A stretch of 64,000 nt of DNA, from the NCBI RefSeq assembly GCF_900099835.1, contig NZ_FNKP01000001.1, positions 124,001 to 188,000 on the forward strand, read 5' to 3'. This document shows positions 17,376 through 27,209 of this stretch, piece after piece (position 1 is the first letter of the stretch; the number at the start of each line of letters is the position of its first letter). Position numbers and translations under genes: made by a program. The notes below the pieces were generated by a model, which did not search any database, was not told where the DNA came from, and saw only the letters and a list, made by a program, of their open reading frames with translations. The DNA comes from Paraburkholderia fungorum. GTDB lineage: Bacteria; Pseudomonadota; Gammaproteobacteria; Burkholderiales; Burkholderiaceae.

Positions 17376-18583
17376 GCGGAGGCTCCTGAAGCGTCGTCGT
17401 TAGCGGGGTTGAGGGTGTCGGCGGCTTCCTGGTCGGCTTCGTCTGCCGGGACACCACCCTTGTCGAGTTCCTCCGGCACGTCGAGCCCGGTCGGTGCGAC
17501 CGGCTTGACGCCGCCTTCGGTGTTGAAGCGTCGCAACTGGAACACCCAGGCGAGCACTTCGGCGACCGCGCCGTACAGCGGGCCGGGAATTTCCTGATTC
17601 AGTTCGACGTTGTGATACAGCGCCCGCGCGAGCGGCGGCGCTTCGAGCAGCGGCACGTTGTTTTCAGCGGCGAGTTCGCGGATCCGCGCGGCCACCAGGT
17701 TCACGCCCTTGGCGACCACCTTCGGCGCGCGCATCTCGCCGTCGGTGTATTGCAGCGCGACCGCGAAGTGCGTCGGGTTGGTCACCACGACGTCGGCCTT
17801 CGGCACGTTCGTCATCATCCGGCGACGCGCGGCAGCACGCTGCTGCTGGCGAATCTTGCCCTTGATGTGCGGATCGCCTTCGCTTTCCTTGTGCTCGCGC
17901 TTCACTTCTTCCTTGGTCATGCGCAGTTTCTTGTGGAACTGCCAGAGTTGGTACGGCACGTCGAGCCCCGCCACGACGAGCATGCCCGCCACCGTCATCC
18001 CGCAGCAGACGCCGATCAGATGCACGGAATTGGCGAGCGCGAGGTTCAGCGGCTGGGTCGCGAGCGCGAGGATTTCCTCGCGGCGATTCCAGATCGCGGT
18101 CCCGCCGATAATGCCCACCACCAGCGTCTTCGCGAGCGACATACCGAGCTGGATCGGGCCGTTGATCGAGAACATCTTGCCGAGACCCGCAATCGGATCG
18201 AGCCGGCTGAATTTCGGCTCAAGCCCGGCTGCCGACAACTGCCAGCCGCCCAGCGCCATCGGCGCGAGCAGCGCGGCGAGGCCGGTGAAAGCAAGAATCG
18301 GCATCAGCGCGTAAAAGCCCTCGCGGACCGCCGCGCCCGCGCCGATCAGCATGCGGCTGGTCTCGAATGCGCTGGCGTGATCGAACGTGAGCGACGCACG
18401 CAACATGCCCTGAAAGTGTTCGCCGATGCTGCCGGACATGCCCCATACACCGAAGAATCCTGCTGACAGCAGTGCAAACGTCGACAGCTCCCGCGAACGC
18501 GCGACCTGCCCTTCCTCGCGCGCCTTCTGCAGGCGCCGGGGAGTGGCTGCTTCGGTCTTTTCGAGGTCGCTATCCTCTGCCAC
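17372..18583 (-). CDS. flhB: FlhB, export-apparatus substrate-specificity switch
   Basis: Export-gate component that self-cleaves to switch from rod/hook to filament substrates. The chosen GTG start (18583, GGAGAG six bases upstream) gives 403 residues beginning MAEDSDLEKTEAATPRR. Four hydrophobic segments precede the cytoplasmic domain. The autocleavage motif NPTH places Asn at residue 269, the same number as in Salmonella FlhB. Beyond about residue 350 the protein has an acidic/Pro-rich tail (EELDKGGVPADEADQEAADT). The open frame to 18652 has no family support. Confidence 0.96.
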   Translation of the reverse strand: MAEDSDLEKTEAATPRRLQKAREEGQVARSRELSTFALLSAGFFGVWGMSGSIGEHFQGMLRASLTFDHASAFETSRMLIGAGAAVREGFYALMPILAFTGLAALLAPMALGGWQLSAAGLEPKFSRLDPIAGLGKMFSINGPIQLGMSLAKTLVVGIIGGTAIWNRREEILALATQPLNLALANSVHLIGVCCGMTVAGMLVVAGLDVPYQLWQFHKKLRMTKEEVKREHKESEGDPHIKGKIRQQQRAAARRRMMTNVPKADVVVTNPTHFAVALQYTDGEMRAPKVVAKGVNLVAARIRELAAENNVPLLEAPPLARALYHNVELNQEIPGPLYGAVAEVLAWVFQLRRFNTEGGVKPVAPTGLDVPEELDKGGVPADEADQEAADTLNPANDDASGASA

Positions 18584-18945
18584 TAAAACTCTCCAGTCGG
18601 CTGAGGCACGGCGCCTCTTTCCAGTGAGAGCGATTATTCCCGCTCGACGCAAGCACCGATCGGCGGATAAGGGCGGAGAAAGGGGGGTATTTCGAGGGAT
18701 GGAACAGCGCGGCGCCGGGGGGCGTCAAACATACCCGGAGAATGCGTGGGGAGGTGCCCGGCGGTGGACCCGCATGGCTGAATGCAGCGAAAAAATGCGC
18801 CGGGCGAGGGAAGAACGGGCGGTCAATCCAATGCGACTCGCATATCGCGATGGCCGCGCACCGTGCTGAATGTTGTCGAGGCGTCCGCGTTTTCAGGCAC
18901 GGACGCGTCAATCAGCAGCCTTCCCAGGCCGCGACGCTTGATGCG
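18584..18945. other. Intergenic region flhB / DUF3443 gene
   Basis: This 362-bp gap must contain the flhB promoter on the minus strand, near 18600-18720. It also has an imperfect terminator-like hairpin (GCGTCCG at 18881-18887 with CGGACGC at 18900-18906, no T tract) beyond the DUF3443 stop. Nothing else is recognisable. Confidence 0.4.
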
Positions 18946-20235
18946 TTAGAACGCCACGTACGGCGCGGCGCCGCCACTCGCGGTCTTGTCGATACCGTAA
19001 AACACGTGACGGCCGTAGAAGAACGGCAGCCCCAGGTCGAAGTCGGTATTGCCGCCGATCTGCCCGGCCAGGTTATTGAACGCGTAGTTGCTGCCATTGC
19101 TGAACAGCGTGGCCGCGCTCAGGATGCCGATGTTGGCGCTGGAACTCACGTTGTTCAGACCGACCAGCGTGATCGACCGCGTTTGCGCCGACGACGGGCA
19201 GTAAAAGCCCGAGTAGGTGCTGCTGCACAGCGCGAGCGTGCTATCGCCGAAGAAATAGCCGTTCGAGCCCGAATCGAGGAACGCCGTCACGGTCGCGCCG
19301 TTGAAGACGCTGTTCGCCAGATTGCCGTAGGTGTCGGTCGTGAAACTTTGCGTGGCGGTTAGCGCGTTATTCGACTGCGTGCCGACGCCGAACACCAGCG
19401 TGCCCGTCGCCGACGCCGCGCCGGTATTGCCGATCGGCGGCATCTGCACGATCACGCCATTGTTGTCGACCGGGAATTTCGCGACCGGATTGGCCACCTG
19501 CTGCGCTTCGGTCACCGGTGTGCGGGAGCACGTCGACCCGCTCGGACACGCGAAGTAGTTGCTATTGTTCACGTTCAGGCAGTTCGCGCCGCAATCGTTC
19601 GGCGCGGTACCGATGCCCAGAATGCCGTTCGCGCCGAGATCCGACACCGTGTTTTCCGGTGCACCGGTGCCGCAGCTTCCCGAAGGCAAAGTCGTCGTGC
19701 CGATATCGCCGATGGTTTGCAGCGGAATCGCCGCCGACGTCGTTTCTCCGCCGATGCCCACTGTCCCCGTGCGAACCGAGCCCCACGTGTAGCCGTCGGC
19801 AAACGTTGCGCATTCGGCCAGCAGCGAACTGGAGCCGGCCAGCGTGCTCTTCGGCAACGCGTTGAGCAGCGTCGAGTTCAGCACCGAACTCACCACCCGC
19901 AAGCCGAATGAACCCGTGTCGACCTGGATGTTGTTGACGGTCTGGCAGTTGGTGGTCGAGTTGGGTGCGCAGATCGTCACGCTAACCGTCGGAATATTGA
20001 TCACGCCGCTCACACCCTGGCCGACCGTGATCGGCACTGTGTTCGACGCGGTCGCGGCGATCGGCTGCATCGACGGGCTGACGGGCAGCGTTCCGCCGTT
20101 CAGCGCGTCTGAACTGTTGGAACTGGAGTTGTCGCTGCCGCCACCGCCGCACGCGGCGAGCGTCGCCAACAGGGTCACGGCCGCGACGGCCTGCATCCAG
20201 CCTTTGAGCTTCGTTGCAATCTGCATGGTTCGCAT
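18946..20235 (-). CDS. DUF3443-family lipoprotein with pepsin-like aspartic protease signatures
   Basis: Predicted exported lipoprotein of 429 residues: the signal ends in LAAC (Cys29), followed by a Gly/Ser/Asn-rich tether. Function is not known for the family. Two Asp motifs stand out: VDTGSFGLRV (Asp106) and FLDSGSNGYFF (Asp321), 215 residues apart. ANGILGIG lies at 202-209, and the C terminus reads NTDFDLGLPFFYGRHVFYGID. This order copies the bilobed pepsin pattern (DTGS, DGILGLG, second D[TS]GS, terminal ILG-F strand), suggesting an aspartic peptidase or a derived binding fold. There are about 12 cysteines, possibly disulfide-bonded. Start ATG at 20235 with GAGGAC upstream; the paired DUF2844 gene ends 14 bases before it. 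Confidence 0.8.
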   Translation of the reverse strand: MRTMQIATKLKGWMQAVAAVTLLATLAACGGGGSDNSSSNSSDALNGGTLPVSPSMQPIAATASNTVPITVGQGVSGVINIPTVSVTICAPNSTTNCQTVNNIQVDTGSFGLRVVSSVLNSTLLNALPKSTLAGSSSLLAECATFADGYTWGSVRTGTVGIGGETTSAAIPLQTIGDIGTTTLPSGSCGTGAPENTVSDLGANGILGIGTAPNDCGANCLNVNNSNYFACPSGSTCSRTPVTEAQQVANPVAKFPVDNNGVIVQMPPIGNTGAASATGTLVFGVGTQSNNALTATQSFTTDTYGNLANSVFNGATVTAFLDSGSNGYFFGDSTLALCSSTYSGFYCPSSAQTRSITLVGLNNVSSSANIGILSAATLFSNGSNYAFNNLAGQIGGNTDFDLGLPFFYGRHVFYGIDKTASGGAAPYVAF

Positions 20236-20249
20236 CGTCGTCCTCGCTA

Positions 20250-20804
20250 TCACTGGATGTCGGAACCGCTGACGCCGGCGGGCAGCGCGGAAGGCAGCCA
20301 CGCCTGACCGCTGAAGCCGCCCATATGGCCGCCGGAGCGCACGACGAGACCGCTCTGTTCGACCGCGACCGGTCCGCGCGCGTGGCCGCGCGCGGCACGC
20401 ACGGCCTTGACGCCGTCGACATATTGCGAGAAGTAGGTGCCGAGCAGATCGCTCAGATCCGGCATTTGCGGGCCGTTCCATGCGATACCGAAGACGCTGC
20501 CATCTGTCGCCAGATATTCGCGAACCACCGTGCCGCTACCGTACGTGGTTTCACGCACGGTATAGGACGACGAAGCGGAGGAAGCCGAAGATGTGGAAGA
20601 AGCTGCGCTCGACGCGGAGCGCATGACGCTCTGTGAAGAGCTGGCGCTGCCGGCCGGCTGAACGATGCGGGAGGAAACCGACGACCCCGCGGGCGGCGTC
20701 ATCGGAGCGCTACCGAGGCCCGCGTAGGCTGATTGCACGGATAACAGGGAACCGGGCAGGACAAGCGCCGTGACGATTCCGGCGCGGCGTAAACAACTCA
20801 GCAT
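20250..20804 (-). CDS. DUF2844-family secreted protein
   Basis: Exported protein of 184 residues and unknown function, recognised as DUF2844 from the block TTYGSGTVVREYLATDGSVFGIAWNG (see residues about 95-120) and the following segment LLGTYFSQYVDGV. The N terminus is a signal peptide ending near SAYA. The mature start is Ser/Ala-rich and low in complexity. The ATG at 20804 has a strong GGGAGGAG site. It precedes the DUF3443 gene by 14 bases in the same direction, so the two form an operon and probably a functional pair, with this protein a candidate partner or substrate. It sits between flagellar and chemotaxis genes with no evident link to motility. Confidence 0.8.
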   Translation of the reverse strand: MLSCLRRAGIVTALVLPGSLLSVQSAYAGLGSAPMTPPAGSSVSSRIVQPAGSASSSQSVMRSASSAASSTSSASSASSSYTVRETTYGSGTVVREYLATDGSVFGIAWNGPQMPDLSDLLGTYFSQYVDGVKAVRAARGHARGPVAVEQSGLVVRSGGHMGGFSGQAWLPSALPAGVSGSDIQ

Positions 20805-21060
20805 AACGAGGCTCCTCCCGAGCTGCCGCCGGGTTCGCACCTGGTACGAACCGGCCGCATATAGGCAGATGAAACGGCCGCGCTCCGGTCGCGATCAGGA
20901 GGAATCCCTCGCCGTGCCACCCGCCGGAGCGAGGTGTGACCGGAATGCGATGCCGCTGATGAAGCCCCTAGTATGCCTGCGCTTTCTTTCAGTCGTCAGC
21001 ATTGGCATGCGCCGCGCGGCTTGCTGCATCTACCGATTGCATCCTGCGCGCGATTGACTG

Positions 21061-21087
21061 CCGGTTGCGTGGCTGCCACGCAACCGG
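21061..21087. terminator. 27-bp perfect palindrome downstream of cheZ
   Basis: A 13-bp arm (21061-21073) is exactly complementary to 21075-21087 around a single central base. It begins 5 bases beyond the cheZ stop on the minus strand. No T tract follows, so as a terminator it would be atypical; it may act as a 3'-end stabilising hairpin or protein site. Confidence 0.55.
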
Positions 21088-21091
21088 TGCA

Positions 21092-21805
21092 TCAGAAGCC
21101 CAGGCTCGCCAGCAGGTCGTCGACCTGCGCCTGATCCTGCACCACGTCCGTCTTGCCTTCCGGGTTGATCTGCGGACCGTTCAGCAGATGCTCCGGACTG
21201 CCGGTCGACGACACCGTTTCAGCCGCCAGCGCCGCCGCGTTCGCCGCGAACTGCTCGCGCCGCTCGAGCGCGATGTTTTCGACCAGTACGCCCAGCAACT
21301 GCTGCTCGATCAGATACACGACGTCGGTGATCTTCTTGATCACCTGGCCGGTCAGATCCTGGAAGTCCTGCGCGAGCATGATTTCCATCAGCTGCGAGTT
21401 GGTCGCGGTGGTCGCTTCCGGCACGCCGCGCAAATACGTGCGCGTGTCGTTCATCAGCGCGCGCACTTCCTCGCGATCGATCGGCGCCGCGTACCACTGC
21501 TCCCAGCGCGCGTCGAGTTCGGCCGCGCCGGTCTGCAACTGTTCCTGGATCGGCTTGGCGACATCGATGGCCGACAGCACGCGCTCGGCAGCCTTCTCAC
21601 TCAGATCCGCGATGTACTTCAGACGGTCGCGTGCGTCGGGCACGGCTTCCGCCGCGCGCTCGACATGCTTGTCGAGCCCGAGTTCCCGCATCGAGTCGCG
21701 CAGCGTGCGCGTCAGTTGTCCAATGCGGGCGAGAATGCGGTCGGACGCGAAGTCGCCGCTCTCACTGGCCGCATCGGCGCCAGGCGCTTGGGTCGGCGTA
21801 GTCAC
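21092..21805 (-). CDS. cheZ: CheZ, CheY-P phosphatase
   Basis: Dephosphorylates CheY-P in chemotaxis, 237 residues. The long helical-hairpin region includes LMEIMLAQDFQDLTGQVIKK, which holds the conserved phosphatase Asp/Gln pattern. The C terminus QAQVDDLLASLGF is the CheY-binding tail. Start chosen as GTG at 21805 (GGGAG upstream), one base after the cheY stop; the open frame runs upstream into cheY but has no family support. It is the last gene of the motA-to-cheZ operon. Confidence 0.94.
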   Translation of the reverse strand: MTTPTQAPGADAASESGDFASDRILARIGQLTRTLRDSMRELGLDKHVERAAEAVPDARDRLKYIADLSEKAAERVLSAIDVAKPIQEQLQTGAAELDARWEQWYAAPIDREEVRALMNDTRTYLRGVPEATTATNSQLMEIMLAQDFQDLTGQVIKKITDVVYLIEQQLLGVLVENIALERREQFAANAAALAAETVSSTGSPEHLLNGPQINPEGKTDVVQDQAQVDDLLASLGF

Positions 21806-21806
21806 A

Positions 21807-22202
21807 TCAGCTCCCGGCTTTCGCCATCTTCTCGAGAATCTTGTTGAGCTTCTCGTCGAGCGTCGCTGCCGTGAACGGCTTGACGACATAACCGCTCGCG
21901 CCGGCCTGGGCCGCCGCGATGATGTTTTCCTTCTTCGATTCGGCCGTCACCATCAGCACCGGCAGATGCGTGAGCTTGGCGTCGGCGCGGATTTCCTTGA
22001 GCATCGCCAGACCGTCGAGGTTCGGCATGTTCCAGTCGGAAATCACGAACTCGTAGGTGCCTCCGCGCAGACGCGCGAGACCTGCCGCACCGTCTTCCGC
22101 TTCGTCGACGTTCGAGTAGCCGAGTTCCTTGAGGAGGTTGCGGACAATCCGGCGCATCGTCGGAAAGTCGTCAACCACCAGAATCTTCATTCCCTTATCC
22201 AT
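21807..22202 (-). CDS. cheY: CheY, chemotaxis response regulator
   Basis: Single-domain response regulator whose phosphorylated form binds the flagellar switch. The 131 residues show the acidic pocket (DDF at 11-12), phospho-acceptor Asp56 in VISDWNMP, the conserved Thr in VTAES and Lys near 108 in GYVVKPF. A good ribosome site (AAAGGGAA) precedes the ATG. It is one of two CheY-like proteins in this operon and the one next to cheZ, so it is the better candidate for the motor-binding CheY. Confidence 0.95.
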   Translation of the reverse strand: MDKGMKILVVDDFPTMRRIVRNLLKELGYSNVDEAEDGAAGLARLRGGTYEFVISDWNMPNLDGLAMLKEIRADAKLTHLPVLMVTAESKKENIIAAAQAGASGYVVKPFTAATLDEKLNKILEKMAKAGS

Positions 22203-22287
22203 TTCATTCCCTTTGCTTGATCCATGGCGCGGTGTCCGATTGCGTCGATAGCGCTTCGAACAACCGCCTCAATCCATCCGGCTCGCA

Positions 22288-23385
22288 TCATACCCGCTGA
22301 ACGCGATCGCCCATCGATGACAAACGCGCCATGACGCGTCGGCTCATTTCCGGCAGCGATGCGATCTCGTCTGCCGCGCCGAGCGCAATCGCTTCTCGCG
22401 GCATGCCGAATACGATACAGCTCGCTTCGTCCTGTGCAAGGGTGTAAGCCCCTGCTTTTTTCATGTCCAGCAGCCCGGCGGCGCCGTCGCGCCCCATGCC
22501 CGTCAGAATCACGCCGACCGCGTTCTTCCCCGCGTGCTGCGCGGCCGAACGGAACAGCACGTCCACCGAAGGACGATGCCGGTTCACCGGCGGTTCGTCC
22601 GACAGGTGGGCAATATAATTCGCGCCGCTGCGGGCAAGCAACAGGTGAGCGTGACCGGGCGCGATATACGCATGTCCCGGCAGCACGCGTTCGCCATGCT
22701 CTGCCTCTTTAACGGTAATCCGGCACAAACCATTGAGGCGTTGTGCGAAAGATTTGGTAAACCCAGGCGGCATGTGTTGCGCGATCAACACAGCGGGCGC
22801 ATCCGGCGGCAGCGGCACCAGCACTTCACGGATCGCTTCGGTGCCGCCCGTCGACGCGCCGACAATAATCAGCTTCTCGGTACTGAGCAGCGGATTGTTG
22901 AAAAGCGGCGCGGCGCCGACCGGCGCGTGCGCGGCATGAGCCGCCGCGTGATGCACGGGCGCGGCCTGGCGCACACGCGCGCGGGCTGCGGCGCGGACCT
23001 TGTCGGCGAGTTTTTCCGAATAGTCGAGCATGCCGTCGCGAATCCCGACCTTCGGCTTGGTGACGAAATCGACCGCGCCGAGTTCGAGCGCGCGCAGCGT
23101 GATTTCGTTACCGCGCTCGGTCAGCGACGACACCATCACGACCGGCATCGGCCGCAGACGCATCAGCTTCTCGAGAAAATCGAGGCCGTCCATGCGCGGC
23201 ATTTCGACGTCGAGCGTCAACACGTCCGGGTTGTGCTGCTTGATGAGGTCGCGCGCGACCAGCGGGTCGGGCGCGGTCGCCACCACGGTCATATCCGGCT
23301 GGCTGTTGATGATTTCGGTCATCAGGCTGCGAATCAGCGCCGAATCGTCGACGCACAGTACTTTGATCTTTTGCACGGCGCTCAC
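22288..23385 (-). CDS. cheB: CheB, receptor methylesterase/deamidase
   Basis: Adaptation enzyme that removes methyl groups from chemoreceptors, 365 residues. N-terminal receiver domain with phospho-acceptor Asp59 ([12 protein letters not shown]), a linker of about 30 residues rich in His/Ala, then the esterase domain with nucleophile Ser178 in [19 protein letters not shown] and GMGRDGAAG. Translation starts at GTG, overlapping the cheD stop (GTGA), with AGGAGG upstream. The neighbouring MCP ends in DWETF, a tether for CheB and CheR. Confidence 0.96.
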   Translation of the reverse strand: MSAVQKIKVLCVDDSALIRSLMTEIINSQPDMTVVATAPDPLVARDLIKQHNPDVLTLDVEMPRMDGLDFLEKLMRLRPMPVVMVSSLTERGNEITLRALELGAVDFVTKPKVGIRDGMLDYSEKLADKVRAAARARVRQAAPVHHAAAHAAHAPVGAAPLFNNPLLSTEKLIIVGASTGGTEAIREVLVPLPPDAPAVLIAQHMPPGFTKSFAQRLNGLCRITVKEAEHGERVLPGHAYIAPGHAHLLLARSGANYIAHLSDEPPVNRHRPSVDVLFRSAAQHAGKNAVGVILTGMGRDGAAGLLDMKKAGAYTLAQDEASCIVFGMPREAIALGAADEIASLPEMSRRVMARLSSMGDRVQRV

Positions 23386-24143
23386 GCCTCCTCTGTCGTT
23401 CTGGCGTTGTTTGAATTAATCGGGCGCGGACTCGAACCGAACAGTTCGATACGCGGCTTCGCGGCGCCGCCGGTCGAGCCGAACAGCTCGATCTTCGGCC
23501 GGGCAGCGCCGGCAGCGGGCGACGAAAACAGCTCGACCCGTTTGCGCGCGGCTGCGAGCCGCTCGGCGCGTGCTTCGGCGCTTTGCCGCACGAGCGCCTG
23601 TTCGCGCTCGGCCACGCCCGCTTCCTGCTGAAGACGCAATTTCTTCACCATCACCTGACCGGTGCGCGGCATGAACGCGACCTTGCGCGGATGCGAGCCC
23701 TGCAAATCCTCGGCGACGATACGGATTTTTTCGGTCGCCAGATAGCGGCGCACGAATTCCGAATTGCGGTCGCCGATGTTCATCGTCGTCATGCCGGCCA
23801 GCACCGCGCCGCCGCCGAATACCTTGGCTTCGAAACGCTCGCGGCGGCCACCGGCCTTGATCAGTTCGTTGATCAGCACTTCCATCGCGTACGCGCCGTA
23901 GCGCATCGAATCGGACGCGGCGTGCGCAACGTCCGCGCCGTCGTCGGGCAGCATGAAGTGGTTCATGCCGCCGATCCCGGCGGTACGGTCCTGAATGCAG
24001 GCCGCGACGCACGAACCCAGCACGGTGACGAGCACCATGTCGTCGTGGGTCGTGTAGAACTCGTTGGGCAACAACTTCACGCCGGGGCGCTGGAAGTGGT
24101 TGTCGTAGTAGAGATTGGTGGCGATCGGCAAGGCGCTGCTCAT
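23382..24143 (-). CDS. cheD: CheD, receptor glutamine deamidase
   Basis: Deamidates specific glutamines on chemoreceptors. The family core is clear: [14 protein letters not shown], whose Cys is the catalytic nucleophile, then GGMNHFMLP with the catalytic His, and later KVFGGGAVL. At 253 residues it is longer than usual because of a C-terminal extension after about residue 195 that contains repeats of the form PKIELFGS / PRIELFGS. This tail is probably disordered. Start and stop overlap cheR and cheB by four bases each. Confidence 0.94.
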   Translation of the reverse strand: MSSALPIATNLYYDNHFQRPGVKLLPNEFYTTHDDMVLVTVLGSCVAACIQDRTAGIGGMNHFMLPDDGADVAHAASDSMRYGAYAMEVLINELIKAGGRRERFEAKVFGGGAVLAGMTTMNIGDRNSEFVRRYLATEKIRIVAEDLQGSHPRKVAFMPRTGQVMVKKLRLQQEAGVAEREQALVRQSAEARAERLAAARKRVELFSSPAAGAARPKIELFGSTGGAAKPRIELFGSSPRPINSNNARTTEEA

Positions 24144-25093
24144 GCGATCACCCCGCTAGCCGAATGATGCTGCGACGTCGCACCCGACGCGCGCTGCGGC
24201 GTACGCACGCCGGTTGCGTCACGGGTGAGTTCGTAGACGGTCTGGCCGCGCAGCTTGAACGCCTGCGTCACGTAGGTGAAGTTTTCCGAGTGACCGGCGA
24301 ACAGCAGGCCGCCCGACTTCATCAGCGGCTCGAAGCGCGTGAGGACTTGCGCCTGCGTCGGTTTATCGAAATAGATCATCACATTGCGGCAGAAAATCGC
24401 GTCGAATTGCGAGCGCAGCTGGTAATCGCGGTCGGTCAGGTTCAACTGCTCGAAGCGCACCAGCGAGCGCACTTCGGGACGCACCTTGACCATGCCCGCA
24501 TGCGCGCCCGTGCCTCTGAGAAAGAAGCGCTTGAGTCGTTCGGGCGACAGATGCTTCACCTGGTCGAACTGATACACACCGGCTGCGGCCTTCGCGAGCA
24601 CTTGCGTATCGATGTCGGTGGCGAGCACCGACGCCTGACGCGCGCCGCTATCGCCGAGCGCTTCGATCAGCGTCATCGCGATCGAATAAGGCTCCTCACC
24701 CGTCGATGCCGCCGAGCACCACACCGACACCGGCTGCGCGCGGCGCGGCACGAAGTCGGCGAGGATCGGGAAGTGATGCGCCTCGCGGAAAAACGCGGTC
24801 AGGTTGGTGGTCAGCGCGTTGGTGAACGCCTCCCACTCGGCGGGATCGTTCTCCGCTTCCAGCAGATCGAGATACTGCCGGAACGTGTCGAGACCCCGCG
24901 CGCGCAGGCGGCGTGCGAGCCGGCTGTACGCCATGTCGCGCTTGTGATCCGATAGCGAGATGCCCGCGCTGCGGTGAATCAGCTCGCGAATGCGAGCGAA
25001 GTCCGCCGTGGTGAACTCAAAGTCCCGGTTCGACTCGCCGGATCTGGCCGGCTCCTGCCGGTCCGGCCGTGGTTGTGCGCGCGTTGCCATCAT
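24140..25093 (-). CDS. cheR: CheR, receptor methyltransferase
   Basis: Uses S-adenosylmethionine to methylate receptor glutamates, 317 residues from the ATG at 25093 (AGGAAC upstream; a second ATG is adjacent at 25090). N-terminal helical domain ([21 protein letters not shown]), then the Rossmann domain with [17 protein letters not shown] as SAM-binding motif and [11 protein letters not shown], and GHSENF near the C terminus. The longer open frame up to 25180 is not supported. It overlaps cheD. Confidence 0.95.
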   Translation of the reverse strand: MMATRAQPRPDRQEPARSGESNRDFEFTTADFARIRELIHRSAGISLSDHKRDMAYSRLARRLRARGLDTFRQYLDLLEAENDPAEWEAFTNALTTNLTAFFREAHHFPILADFVPRRAQPVSVWCSAASTGEEPYSIAMTLIEALGDSGARQASVLATDIDTQVLAKAAAGVYQFDQVKHLSPERLKRFFLRGTGAHAGMVKVRPEVRSLVRFEQLNLTDRDYQLRSQFDAIFCRNVMIYFDKPTQAQVLTRFEPLMKSGGLLFAGHSENFTYVTQAFKLRGQTVYELTRDATGVRTPQRASGATSQHHSASGVIA

Positions 25094-25297
25094 GAATGTT
25101 CCTGCCTGCGATACGAGCCATCCCGCTTTCCGCCCGAAGGGTGCCCTTGGGAAGAAGGGATTGGTTTCGCGGGGTTGCACGCGCCCGCCGGTTCTGCCTG
25201 CACGCAGTCGCCCCGCGACACGCTTTGCGGGCGTGTTTCGATGAATCGCTCATCAACGAGCGGGAGACGGGATGACTGCATGACTTTGTGCCACTTC

Positions 25298-27169
25298 CTA
25301 GAACGTTTCCCAGTCCGAGTCGGAGCCCGCCGTGGCCGCGCTTGCTGCGGCCGGACGTGCTACGGATTCGGATACCGCGCGCGCTGCCTTCGGCTTGAGC
25401 GCGGGTTCGACGCGCGAAGCTGCGTCGCGGGTAGATGATGCTGGGGTTGTGCTAATTGCCTCGCTGCCTGATCCATTTACTGTGCCTGCGGCGCCATTGC
25501 CTGCCGGGGCCGGCGTCTGCGCCGCGGTTTTGACCGGCGACGCTTTGTACGTCGGGACATTCGCCCGCGTCGCCGTCTGCGGACGCACGGCCGCCACAGC
25601 GCCGCGTGTCTGTCCGCCAATGACCTTCCAGCCGCCGATCACCGTCTGCAACTGACGCGTCTGCTCTTCGAGCGACGCCGCTGCAGCCGCCGCTTCTTCG
25701 ACCAGCGCCGCGTTCTGCTGCGTGACTTCGTCCATCTGCACGACTGCGCGATTCACCTGCTCGATCCCGCCCGACTGTTCTTCCGACGCCGCGCTGATTT
25801 CGCCCATGATGTCGGTCACGCGCCGCACTGCCTGCACGATCTCGTCCATCGTCGAGCCTGCACGGCCGACCAGCGCCGAGCCGCTCTGCACCTTGTCGAC
25901 CGAATCGCCGATCAGTTCCTTGATTTCCTTCGCCGCGCTCGCGCTGCGTTGCGCGAGACTGCGCACTTCGCCGGCCACGACCGCGAAACCGCGTCCCTGC
26001 TCGCCCGCGCGCGCGGCTTCGACCGCCGCGTTCAGCGCGAGAATATTGGTCTGGAACGCAATACCTTCGATCACGCCGATGATGTCGACGACCTTGTTCG
26101 AGCTGGTCGCGATGTCCTGCATCGTCGTGACGACTTCGCTCACCACTTCGCCGCCGCGCGTCGCGATGTCGGACGCATTGACGGCCAGCTGGCTCGCCTG
26201 ACGCGCGTTCTCGGCGTTCTGGCGCACGGTGCCGGTGAGTTGATCCATGCTCGATGCGGTCTGCTGCAACGAAGCGGCCTGTTGTTCGGTGCGCTGCGAG
26301 AGATCGGTGTTGCCCATCGCGATTTCGCGCGCGCCGGTGTCGATCGATTCGGTGCTGCCGTGAACGGCCTTCACCATCGCCGAGAGGCTGTCCTGCATCC
26401 GCTTGATACCGGCGAACAGACGGCCGATTTCATTGTGGCTAAACACCTCGATCGGTTCGGACAGATCGCCCGCCGCCATCCGCTCGAAACAGGCGGTGGC
26501 GTCTTTCAGCGGCTGCACGATCAGGCCGCGCAGCGCGAAGCGAATGCCGACCACCAGCAGCAGCGCGAGAACGGTGACGCTGACGATCAACGTCATCATC
26601 AGCGACGCGTTGTCCTGCGCGTTGGCCTGCTGCTCGCTCACGCTCTGCTGCAACGCCTTGACCACCGCCGACGCCGCCGCGTCGTACGCGATGAACATCG
26701 GGCTGATCTTCGTATCGGCGATCGCGTGATACGCGGCCATGTCGTTCGCGTTCAGCGCGGCGAACTCCGGCTCGACGCCGTCGTGCATCACCGTGTTGTG
26801 TTTGGCCGCGACGTCGTCGAGCAAGGCCTGATCGATGCCGGGCTTGGGTGCGTCGAGATACGTCTGCCAGTTCTGGTTGCTTTTCGCGAGCAACTCCTGC
26901 GCGCGCGACAGCGCCTGCTTCGCTTCGTCCGCGTTACCCGCGCTTTGCAGCGCGTTGAAGCGGTCCACCGCGACCCGCGAGCGCAACAGATACGACGCCG
27001 CGTCGTCGAGAGCGTGAATCGCCACGAGATCGCCGCGCGCAATCCGGTCGAGCGAGGTGCTCGCCCGATTCAGCGCGGTTAGACCCAGCGCGCCGACCAC
27101 GACGGTCAGCGTAACCAGAAGGACCCCCACCAATGTCAACGACGTGCGGATCGACCACCTGTTCAGCAT
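25298..27169 (-). CDS. Methyl-accepting chemotaxis protein (Tar/Tsr type)
   Basis: Transmembrane chemoreceptor of 623 residues. TM1 is about residues 9-31. The periplasmic four-helix ligand domain spans about 32-185. TM2 follows at about 190-212 and a HAMP domain at about 213-265. The signalling hairpin has tip [20 protein letters not shown], with methylation helices on either side. After about residue 510 comes an Ala/Pro/Thr-rich linker of about 100 residues ending in DWETF (619-623), which matches the xWxxF pentapeptide that tethers CheR and CheB. The ligand is unknown. Encoded between cheW and cheR, it is probably the operon's principal receptor. Confidence 0.95.
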   Translation of the reverse strand: MLNRWSIRTSLTLVGVLLVTLTVVVGALGLTALNRASTSLDRIARGDLVAIHALDDAASYLLRSRVAVDRFNALQSAGNADEAKQALSRAQELLAKSNQNWQTYLDAPKPGIDQALLDDVAAKHNTVMHDGVEPEFAALNANDMAAYHAIADTKISPMFIAYDAAASAVVKALQQSVSEQQANAQDNASLMMTLIVSVTVLALLLVVGIRFALRGLIVQPLKDATACFERMAAGDLSEPIEVFSHNEIGRLFAGIKRMQDSLSAMVKAVHGSTESIDTGAREIAMGNTDLSQRTEQQAASLQQTASSMDQLTGTVRQNAENARQASQLAVNASDIATRGGEVVSEVVTTMQDIATSSNKVVDIIGVIEGIAFQTNILALNAAVEAARAGEQGRGFAVVAGEVRSLAQRSASAAKEIKELIGDSVDKVQSGSALVGRAGSTMDEIVQAVRRVTDIMGEISAASEEQSGGIEQVNRAVVQMDEVTQQNAALVEEAAAAAASLEEQTRQLQTVIGGWKVIGGQTRGAVAAVRPQTATRANVPTYKASPVKTAAQTPAPAGNGAAGTVNGSGSEAISTTPASSTRDAASRVEPALKPKAARAVSESVARPAAASAATAGSDSDWETF

Positions 27170-27209
27170 CTTGACGCTCCCTCTCCAGTTTCCCGTTCGC
27201 GGTGTTCCG

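Noticed and set aside
15255..17597. 780-codon plus-strand open frame opposite flhA/flhB
   Set aside because: It is antisense to flhA, whose protein is unmistakable, and its composition (His/Arg/Gln-rich) is the usual mirror of high-GC third positions.
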